DNA of 64,000 nt from JAFGNB01 sp050304135 (GTDB taxonomy: Bacteria > Fibrobacterota > Chitinivibrionia > Chitinivibrionales > Chitinispirillaceae), in NCBI GenBank assembly GCA_050304135.1, contig JBNLDC010000064.1:186001-250000 (forward strand), given 5' to 3'. Under the pieces are notes generated by a model. That model did not search any database. It saw only the letters and a program-made list of their open reading frames with translations, and was not told where the DNA came from. Both the position numbers and the translations under genes were made by a program. Below are positions 57,566 to 64,000 of this stretch, in pieces; the first letter of the stretch is position 1; each line of letters opens with the position of its first letter.

Positions 57566-60004
57566 TCAACGACAATTGGCAATCCTGGTGAGAATGCTCT
57601 GCGTGCCGTACCCGATCTGCAGAAGATACAGGTTATTGTCATGTATACCGATTTCCCGAAGCGGTATGGATACATACGACGGAAGATTGCCGGCCGGGAA
57701 GGTGTAGCGACCGCTTACCGCACCGTTACAGCGGAGCACCGTGCAGGTGATCACGCCGTGAGCATTATCCGGTAACGATACCAGAACAGTACCGGCTGTA
57801 TGGCGTGTGGAAAATTTCCGGCAGGTGGAGGAGGTACGGTTTTCGCGCACTGAAAAAATAGACTTGTCAACAGCAACCCAGTGAATGGCGGATGTCGGAT
57901 CGGCTGACAACGCTTTATCGTCGGGAGTAAACACGGATGACGGCCGTGGAGTCCAACTTCCTCCGTTGAGAACGGCTAACGTGTAGTTTTCCGTCAGGCC
58001 GGGATGGGAGAACGTAACCGTTCCTCCTTCAGGAATGTCATCAAGGGACAGATCGAAGAAGAACCCGACGACATCGGGAAAGAGCGGGCTGACGGTAAAT
58101 CCTTTGTAGGTGAGTGTCGCCGCTGCCGTGGTACAGTCATCGGCGTCGAACGATATCGTCAGTATGGCGCCGTCGGTGAACTTCCAGTACGCGCGGCAAT
58201 CGATATCGAATATCGCGCTTACCGGTACGGACGTCGGGTGTACCGGTACCGAATCACGGACGTGAACGGTATACTCCATTGAATCGGCAAGCGTACCGTC
58301 ACTGACGCAAAGCGATACCGGATGCGATCCGGTATCTTCGAAGGTCGGGAGCCAGCTGATCCTTCCGGAATTCCCGGCAACGGTCAGTCCCTCCGGTCCG
58401 GTGAGTACCGAATAGGCAAGCGGAGATCCTTCGGCGTCGACCGCGGTGACGGAGTCGATGTAGGAGTATCCCGCATACGCCACGCCGTCCGGTTTCCGTG
58501 CGACAAACTCGGGTGCGGTGTTGACATCGGTCACGATCAGGCGGTAGGTAAGGGTATCACGCTGTCCGGCCTGATCAGCCACAAAGAGGGTGATATCCAC
58601 CGTACCTGCATCATCGTTCCCGGGAGTCCACGCTATGACACCGCTGGCAGTGTTGATGGTCATTGTTGACGGGCAGGTCGCTGCACACGAGAAGGTGAGC
58701 TTCGACGAAGGAAACGTGTCAATCGCGGTGACGGTTTCGGTGTAAGGAGAACCTTCCGGAATCGTTCTGTTCAGTTCCGCCGGATCGCTGGTGAAACGGG
58801 GCGGAAATTTGGTGCCGAACTTGTTGATCTTCAATGCATACGACTGGTTGCCGATTCTCGAGCAGTACATGACAAACGGATACCCGTCGGGGGCAAGGTA
58901 AAACCTGAATGACGGAATACTGTAACTGATATCATAACTGTCGGGTATCAGGTGGTTCCAGATTCGTTCTCCGTTGCCGCTGTTGAAGGCGACAAATGCG
59001 AAACTGAGTTCGCCTCCGTCCAGAGCGGCATCGATACCGCCGGCGATGAACGTGCTGTCATCAGGTTCAATGATGTCATGTATCTGGCGCTGGCCGAAAT
59101 GTTCCATTGTCGAATCGGGAAGCGTCTTGAAGAACTTGTTCCAGAGAACGTTATATGCCGCATCAGTCCTGATAATGGCATGAATGTGTACCGAGGAGTT
59201 GATCTTCTGGTACCCGGTGAGGTAGTAGCCGCCACTGCGGGCCGGCTTGATTCCCATGAACATCATCTCATACCCGGAGATGACCGTGGGATGTTCACCG
59301 GTAATCTCACCTTCCGCGTCGATCTCCACGATCGACCACAGTGTGTCCATTGGCATCATTGTATTGTTGGAACTTTTATACGAAACCGGGAAGATGACGG
59401 TTCCCCGGGGAGTGAGTGCCGGCATAACACGGTGCCTGAAGCCGGACGTCGCCTCGTACCAGTGCAGTCGCCTTGCCCAGAGGGGATTTCCTTCGGAGCT
59501 TATTTTCCGCACATCAACCGTATCGCTCGGAAACTGGCTGACGATAATAAAATCTCCGTTCGGCAACTGGAGTATCTGACCGTCCCATCGGGGCGCCTCC
59601 ATATCCGTATAGAGGGTGCAGTTCCAGAGCACTTCACCTGATTCGTCAAGACGGAGCACCCCCCCCAGCGTATTACCACCGGCAAGCGTCAACTGGTACG
59701 TCGCGGCACATCCGCCACCGGACGCCATTGTCATGCCGAAGGTGCCGACGGGCCGGCGGGTAGTTGGATAATAACGTGATGATTTCAGCTGCAGTGAGCT
59801 GTTGATTTCCGCCATGAAAAGCTGCTGATTGCGGATGGTCCAGAACAGCAGGTCACCGTTCTCTTTCCGTGCGGATGCGAAATTGGACGAACCGCTGTCT
59901 GAAAATAAAACGGGGGCCGTAATGGAGCCGAACTGCCGGGCGGCAACAGGACCGGGCAGTACGAACTGCAGCCAGACGCAGAGCATGAATGGCACGTATC
60001 GCAT
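57566..60004 (-). CDS. Secreted protein with propeller-like N-terminus and cadherin/Ig-like repeats
   Basis: An 812-residue protein with a signal peptide (MRYVPFMLCVWLQFVLPGPV...). Residues about 25-400 contain strand repeats with PQQ-like character (LRLDESGEVLWN, RRLHWYEAT, WSIVEIDAEGEI). From about 405 to 600 there are two putative-Ig/cadherin-like domains (TIPEGSPYTETVTAIDTFPS, ASGVIAWTPGNDDAG, APEFVARKPDGV...DSVTAVDAEGSP). A region of unknown fold and a tail close the protein, with the final RYTFPAGNLPSYVSIPL and LYLLQIG resembling the sorting tail. It follows the 714-aa gene by 21 bp, so both form an operon. A surface role is inferred. Confidence 0.72.
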   Translation of the reverse strand: MRYVPFMLCVWLQFVLPGPVAARQFGSITAPVLFSDSGSSNFASARKENGDLLFWTIRNQQLFMAEINSSLQLKSSRYYPTTRRPVGTFGMTMASGGGCAATYQLTLAGGNTLGGVLRLDESGEVLWNCTLYTDMEAPRWDGQILQLPNGDFIIVSQFPSDTVDVRKISSEGNPLWARRLHWYEATSGFRHRVMPALTPRGTVIFPVSYKSSNNTMMPMDTLWSIVEIDAEGEITGEHPTVISGYEMMFMGIKPARSGGYYLTGYQKINSSVHIHAIIRTDAAYNVLWNKFFKTLPDSTMEHFGQRQIHDIIEPDDSTFIAGGIDAALDGGELSFAFVAFNSGNGERIWNHLIPDSYDISYSIPSFRFYLAPDGYPFVMYCSRIGNQSYALKINKFGTKFPPRFTSDPAELNRTIPEGSPYTETVTAIDTFPSSKLTFSCAATCPSTMTINTASGVIAWTPGNDDAGTVDITLFVADQAGQRDTLTYRLIVTDVNTAPEFVARKPDGVAYAGYSYIDSVTAVDAEGSPLAYSVLTGPEGLTVAGNSGRISWLPTFEDTGSHPVSLCVSDGTLADSMEYTVHVRDSVPVHPTSVPVSAIFDIDCRAYWKFTDGAILTISFDADDCTTAAATLTYKGFTVSPLFPDVVGFFFDLSLDDIPEGGTVTFSHPGLTENYTLAVLNGGSWTPRPSSVFTPDDKALSADPTSAIHWVAVDKSIFSVRENRTSSTCRKFSTRHTAGTVLVSLPDNAHGVITCTVLRCNGAVSGRYTFPAGNLPSYVSIPLREIGIHDNNLYLLQIGYGTQSILTRIANCR

Positions 60005-60025
60005 AGCTGATATCCTTCGTGTGTG

Positions 60026-62170
60026 CTACGGTTTCAGGAACGGTTGCACGAAAACCGTTCCATTGTTCAGTTCGGCACTCAGCACATAAACTCCGGGGGC
60101 ATGCTTACCGATGGTGACCGGCCTGAACGCTGTTGTCCGAAACGTTTCAACAACGCGTCCTCTGCAGTCAATTATTCTGCCGTTAATCGGGCCGCTGCAG
60201 GTTGTCGTGATAATCACCCTGCCTGCCTGGTACGATATCTGTTCAGGAACGGCAACGGACCGTCTGTCGGCGTTGCCGGCTGCGCGGCTTTCGGGAAGAT
60301 CGAAAAGATAATATATCTTCCGAAACAGGCCATAAGTATTCCGGAGTGAATCGGTTATTTCAGCGTAAAAAAGCGTGTCATTACAACGGGTGTACCGGGG
60401 TTCCAGGTAGCGGATACCATCAAAAACGGTCTGCGTATCTGTTTCCGAAATCGGTTCGAGTGTTTCATCGAAAAGACGGCGTTTTACCCTGAAAGGATCA
60501 CCCATGCCGCGATATCCGTAGGACCATGCAATACGGTAGGTGTGGTTGTAGTGGTAGCAGTACCACAGTGACGAGGTGGACTCATGGCTGCTTGTGCAGA
60601 TGAGTTTTGCATTCACGGCAGGCTCCATGTCGCTCCCGAGAAATGAGCCGTACAAAGAGTTGAGTGAATTCCCTTCCGTTGTTCGATAGACAGTATCCGG
60701 TACATCCCTTTTCGAATAGATCATGAGCGTACCGGCGGACGACTGGTGGATCGTCTGCACACTGAACGCTCCGGTTCCCTGGTCCGGGAAGAGCCGTTTT
60801 CCCACGGAAACAAGCCTGTCCGTGGATGAATAAGTATCGGTAAAGTAGTTTTTGTTATCGTAAACGATTATGGAATAGGCGCCTTCAAATTCAGCGAAAC
60901 CCGAGAGCGTCGCGTAGGTACCATAGATACCGGCGTCTGGTGATGCCATCCAGTTCATCGCCCGGTCAAACCGCTGAAGTGAGTAGGAACGCGGATGATC
61001 TGAGGAGAGTTCATCGGGCGCATTGAGTGTGGTGATGAGTAATGAACCGTTGTTGGCGACCGCAGCCGGAAAATCAGTATCCCGGTGGTTGGCGGGATAA
61101 TATTTACCCAGACGTCTGAACAGGCTGTCAACGGTGAAAAAGCAGTTCAGCGAGAGCGCCTGTCCGGTTGCTGAATTGTCATAACCGAACTTGTACGAAA
61201 AGAGGAAACAGTCCTTAAGGAAAAATACTTTGAAACTGGAAGTGTCCGTGAGGAATGTTCCGATCCCGAATACCTTGTCGAAGTGGGGACGGTGTTCATG
61301 TAATTCCGTAAGCATGGTTGCGGGAAGCAGTTTCTGGAAATACCTATTGTATAGACCGGCGAACAGGGTGTCTTTCTTCAGGAAGAAAACCGCAAGATTC
61401 CCCGTGCTGAGTGGCAGAACCGTCCAGTTTTTCCTCAGAGGGGCTGGAGTGCCGATAGGAACCGGCTTGTTGCAGAAGATCCGGAATGATACCGAATCAG
61501 ATGCTCCCGAAGGATCCGAGACCGTAAGTACAGCCTCCGCCGTATCAAAGCACTCGCCCGAAGTGATCAGCAGCAGCGAATCCCGCACGACGGCTTTTAT
61601 GCCGGATGTGACCGCGACGGAAAACGTCAGAAGAGATGTTGTATTGTCAATATCATGAACAAATGGCGCACAGTTTACGGTGAGCGAACAGGTATTGCAG
61701 AGTGAAGTATCGGGTGGTGTCTGAATGAATTCCGGAGGATCGTTTACCTGGAGTACCCGCATCCTGAACGACACGGAGGTCGTGGCGCCGCTGTCATCAG
61801 TGGCGCTGCAGGTGATAAGCGCACTGCCGTACCAGTTGGCTGCAGGCTTCAATTTATAAAAATCAGCTTTACTGATAACGGTGACGGCAGATGTGTCCCC
61901 GGATACCTCGATAGAAACAATATTGCCGTCGGTATCATTAAACCAGCCGGAAGGCAGGATGATCAGGGAGTCGTCTTCGTTTATAACGGTATCGGCGATT
62001 GACCGGGTCAGGAATGGCGGATCGTTGGCATTGTGCACTTCTACTGAAGTCGTATCGATAGCGCCGGGATTAATCCGGTAATTCGCTTTTTCCTTTACCG
62101 TACTATCGCCGACACCGTAAATCTGGCGGCAGATCAGCAGTAGAAGGCAAAGTGGCAGGTATCGTTTCAT
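60026..62170 (-). CDS. Secreted protein with cadherin/Ig-like N-terminal domains and sorting tail
   Basis: A 714-residue protein with a signal peptide (MKRYLPLCLLLLICRQIYG). Two cadherin-like domains come first (about 45-235: NDPPFLTRSIADTVINEDDS, DGNIVSIEVSGDTS, NDPPEFIQTPPDTS), then a region of unknown fold (about 245-620) with strand repeats. The sorting-like tail covers about 640-714 (INGRIIDCRGRVVETF, GVYVLSAEL). Domain order is the reverse of its operon partner, in which the Ig-like domains follow the propeller-like part, and both genes run on the minus strand 21 bp apart. They may work as a pair at the cell surface; no enzyme motif was found. Confidence 0.72.
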   Translation of the reverse strand: MKRYLPLCLLLLICRQIYGVGDSTVKEKANYRINPGAIDTTSVEVHNANDPPFLTRSIADTVINEDDSLIILPSGWFNDTDGNIVSIEVSGDTSAVTVISKADFYKLKPAANWYGSALITCSATDDSGATTSVSFRMRVLQVNDPPEFIQTPPDTSLCNTCSLTVNCAPFVHDIDNTTSLLTFSVAVTSGIKAVVRDSLLLITSGECFDTAEAVLTVSDPSGASDSVSFRIFCNKPVPIGTPAPLRKNWTVLPLSTGNLAVFFLKKDTLFAGLYNRYFQKLLPATMLTELHEHRPHFDKVFGIGTFLTDTSSFKVFFLKDCFLFSYKFGYDNSATGQALSLNCFFTVDSLFRRLGKYYPANHRDTDFPAAVANNGSLLITTLNAPDELSSDHPRSYSLQRFDRAMNWMASPDAGIYGTYATLSGFAEFEGAYSIIVYDNKNYFTDTYSSTDRLVSVGKRLFPDQGTGAFSVQTIHQSSAGTLMIYSKRDVPDTVYRTTEGNSLNSLYGSFLGSDMEPAVNAKLICTSSHESTSSLWYCYHYNHTYRIAWSYGYRGMGDPFRVKRRLFDETLEPISETDTQTVFDGIRYLEPRYTRCNDTLFYAEITDSLRNTYGLFRKIYYLFDLPESRAAGNADRRSVAVPEQISYQAGRVIITTTCSGPINGRIIDCRGRVVETFRTTAFRPVTIGKHAPGVYVLSAELNNGTVFVQPFLKP

Positions 62171-62403
62171 GATGTGACGAATTCCGGTAGTACCGAGTCG
62201 TATACGGATTGTGACATTGCATTGGAGGCGGGGCGTACCGCATCTTTCAATAAATAAATAATACTATTTATTTTTCAGATTGTCAGTCTTTTGCTGCAGA
62301 TTAAGATAAATGCCGTCGGTAAGTATAATGTTTCGATAGTCTCCGTATATTTGATTAATCTTCACTACCATATTCTCTCAGGTAAAACCAGTTGACCACG
62401 TCC

Positions 62404-63075
62404 TTAAAACGGTATGGTGATTACACCGATTTTCCTGAGGTCATTCCTGAACCTGCCGATTTCATTGAGATACACCTGGTATTCTTTCTGTTTTTTAGTG
62501 CCGATGATAAGCATTGCTGTTCCTCCGCCGACGGCGAGTCCGCCTGCAATACCATACACCAGAGAAACTAATGCCCTTCCTAGAAAAACCAGTGCCCCTA
62601 GTTCATAATAACCAGAGAGATCTTCCGTACTAAACCCCCATTGAAGTACTGATGGTGTAAACAACGAAAGGCCACATCCGGCAATTACCAATGGCATTCC
62701 TGCTCTAACCAGGGATTTACCCGACGTATGCCTGTCAATGTCAAAATGTACATGTTCTTCACAATTATCTTCAGTTTTTTCAGGAAGATCTGCTATACTC
62801 CGGTCATCATCGGCATATTTTTCAATGATTTGCGGCCATGCCAGCAGAATATCTTTCGGCACATCACATAAATAAAAATGCAGTCCCAGTTTTTCTCTGC
62901 AACGCAAACAGGGCAGCAGTGATTCAGTAATCTTTACTGATTCCGGAGTGGAACTGTTTTTCAATTCCTCATAGTTTATTGTAAAATTGTTACAGGGACA
63001 TCCTGCCGATACAGAAGAGAAAGATACAGCCAATAGAACAAGAAGAAATTGAAACGATAATTTCGTAATAAACAT
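62404..63075 (-). CDS. Predicted exported membrane protein of unknown function
   Basis: A 223-residue protein with a signal segment (about 4-24) followed by SAGCPC, which could serve as a weak lipobox. A Cys-bearing N-terminal part (CPC, CLRC, LCDVP, NCEEH) precedes two hydrophobic stretches (about 122-142 and 155-190, the latter Gly-rich: YGIAGGLAVGGGTAMLIIG) and a charged C-terminus. No family was recognised. It is separated from its neighbours by more than 230 bp on both sides and is probably monocistronic. A membrane location is inferred. Confidence 0.55.
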   Translation of the reverse strand: MFITKLSFQFLLVLLAVSFSSVSAGCPCNNFTINYEELKNSSTPESVKITESLLPCLRCREKLGLHFYLCDVPKDILLAWPQIIEKYADDDRSIADLPEKTEDNCEEHVHFDIDRHTSGKSLVRAGMPLVIAGCGLSLFTPSVLQWGFSTEDLSGYYELGALVFLGRALVSLVYGIAGGLAVGGGTAMLIIGTKKQKEYQVYLNEIGRFRNDLRKIGVITIPF

Positions 63076-63413
63076 GGATATTCCTCTGCTATGCTGGCTC
63101 AGAAATGATACGTTATTTTTGCGTCAGTCCCAAGTTTTCCATTACACGCACGGCCCCGTGAGCTCGCGGTAGTGGGTCCGGCAAAAATTATAACAACTAG
63201 CACGAAGCGAATGGTTTTTGCCGCATCCTGAACGGCAGTGAAGTCTGGCTAAAAATATACTAAAAAGCGCGGAGCGCATGGTCCTTACCACACACTGAAC
63301 GGCAGTGAAAACTTCCATTGGATCGTCCGGGTAACATTCCTGTTACCCTTCTTATTTATTGACAAGCGGCCAGTGGTCGCAACAACGTTCCGGCCAACGG
63401 CTGAAGTTTTGTT
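63076..63413. other. Intergenic region with imperfect direct repeats
   Basis: About 340 bp without a supported gene. It contains two 44-bp imperfect repeats (63199-63242 and 63266-63309). The plus frame 63373-63570 is antisense to nadR and a small ORF, lacks a ribosome site, and is rejected. Confidence 0.55.
63199..63309. repeat. Pair of 44-bp imperfect direct repeats
   Basis: Unit AGCRCGRAGCGMATGGTYYTTRCC followed by CTGAACGGCAGTGAA, at 63199-63242 and 63266-63309, spaced 67 bp start to start. The shared block CTGAACGGCAGTGAA is identical. Function unknown. Confidence 0.75.
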
Positions 63414-63536
63414 TCAAAATTTAAGCCTTGGCCTGTTGAACAAAGTTTCTGCCCCAGCTCTTTTCTTCAATATTTCCTCTTTGGCGCCCATCTTCGGTGT
63501 GGGGTTAGGACGACCCCATACCGATTCTGATTTCAT
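63414..63536 (-). CDS. Small 40-aa ORF coupled to nadR (doubtful)
   Basis: The ATG (63536-63534) overlaps the nadR stop in an ATGA and opens a 40-codon frame starting MKSESVWGRPNPTPKMGAKE and ending LFNRPRLKF. It is basic (Lys/Arg-rich). The coupling is suggestive, but short length and no known family keep this uncertain; it may simply be readthrough sequence. Confidence 0.25.
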   Translation of the reverse strand: MKSESVWGRPNPTPKMGAKEEILKKRAGAETLFNRPRLKF

Positions 63537-64000
63537 TTCTTTAGTTCCAATATATTCGAATATTTCTTAAATCCAGAAAGAACAGATTTAACCTTGTTTA
63601 GTCTTTCAATTTGTGTGCCCTTCAACGTAATGTATGGGATTTTCCTAATTTTTAAATCAGCAACGATCTGTTTCTGGAATACTAACCGATTAGTGTCTCC
63701 CGACCTATCCCACGTGTCATCATAAGGAATATCTGTATCGCATAAAAAAACTATGTCATACCTTTTTTCTGCTTCTGTTGCAAAATTCAGCAGTTTTTCG
63801 AGCACATCATTATGGTAGTAATGAGAAAACATATATGTCGTAATTGCGTTTGTATCCGTAAATAGGTAATTGTTCGCATTTTGAATTAATTCATTTTCTC
63901 TTTTCAAGTGTCCTTCAGCTATATCTACCAATTGCTCCAATGAAAGTCTTCTGTTTATTTGATATTTTATCCAATATTCTCTACCATATTCGGGCATAAA
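63533..64000 (-). CDS. nadR: NadR-like nicotinamide-nucleotide adenylyltransferase/ribosylnicotinamide kinase, C-terminal part
   Basis: The final 155 residues of a protein that runs off the window edge. PEYGREYWIKYQINRRLSLE, LVDIAEGHLKRENELIQNAN, YLFTDTNAITTYMFSHYYH and DIVFLCDTDIPYDDTWDRSGD match the kinase (AAA_28-like) half of NadR. That half phosphorylates nicotinamide riboside, and the N-terminal half, outside the window, would adenylylate NMN. The Met at 63997 is internal (family reads xPEYxREYW). It belongs to NAD salvage. Cytoplasmic. Confidence 0.88.
   Translation of the reverse strand, partial: FMPEYGREYWIKYQINRRLSLEQLVDIAEGHLKRENELIQNANNYLFTDTNAITTYMFSHYYHNDVLEKLLNFATEAEKRYDIVFLCDTDIPYDDTWDRSGDTNRLVFQKQIVADLKIRKIPYITLKGTQIERLNKVKSVLSGFKKYSNILELKK

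Noticed and set aside
1..64000. tRNA or rRNA genes
   Set aside because: None were recognised on either strand by eye; a covariance-model scan would be needed to exclude tRNAs fully.

Overview
The window looks like the chromosome of a Gram-negative, flagellated bacterium that degrades plant hemicellulose. The grounds are outer-membrane proteins (Omp85-type, PorV-like and beta-barrel-like), a FliD-FliS-FliT flagellar cluster with a sigma-28-type promoter, a LpxL-type acyltransferase, and many secreted proteins ending in a sorting-like tail of the form FDLQGR...GxYLVR...VxLVR. This tail, together with GH54, GH26, GH30, GH43 and a broken GH10 enzyme, fits Fibrobacterota or relatives such as Chitinivibrionia. 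That placement is inference; no rRNA gene is present. The only structural RNA recognised is RNase P RNA (24371-24787, minus).

Layout. 1-3.3 kb: a partial RCC1/ricin-lectin secreted protein and an orphan sorting-tail remnant. 3.3-7.3 kb: a divergent ClC-type channel, a sulfotransferase and a CrtC/AttH-like lipocalin protein. 7.4-14.8 kb: a minus-strand housekeeping block (purC, then glyS-ddl-tsaB with 4-nt overlaps, a PAS-PP2C phosphatase, an outer-membrane protein and nth). 15-24.2 kb: GH54 arabinofuranosidase with a candidate LacI-type operator, a lipoprotein, outer-membrane proteins, a GH10 pseudogene, a GreA-like protein and an Omp85 protein, interspersed with CGA(T/C)NC hexamer arrays. 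24.4-32.1 kb: rnpB, a SWIM-SNF2 helicase, flagellar cap genes and hisS. 32.1-36.05 kb: an AT-richer two-gene surface-protein module bounded by a 165-bp direct repeat of the hisS 5' end. 36.1-47.1 kb: a region built by duplication (two 13-Asp-box propeller proteins, two intact and one broken copy of a 293-aa secreted protein, duplicated promoter segments) that also holds a LamG protein and a CBM35-GH26 mannanase. 47.3-51.0 kb: a compact operon of LpxL-like acyltransferase, MurG/UGT-like glycosyltransferase and a serine hydrolase fused to a radical SAM/SPASM enzyme, the best candidate for an undescribed pathway. 51.3-54.8 kb: GH30 xylanase and GH43-CBM6. 55.4-63.1 kb: large secreted proteins of unknown function. 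The window ends inside nadR.

How the genes fit together. GH54, GH26, GH30, GH43 and the lost GH10 address arabinoxylan and mannan; their shared tails suggest one outer-membrane export and anchoring route, perhaps served by the PorV-like protein at 19.2-20.4 kb. Intergenic DNA is rich in short repeat families: hexamer arrays, GAGTCAG heptamers, a GTAGAGACGCC palindrome family and a long CCCCTCTCC hairpin.
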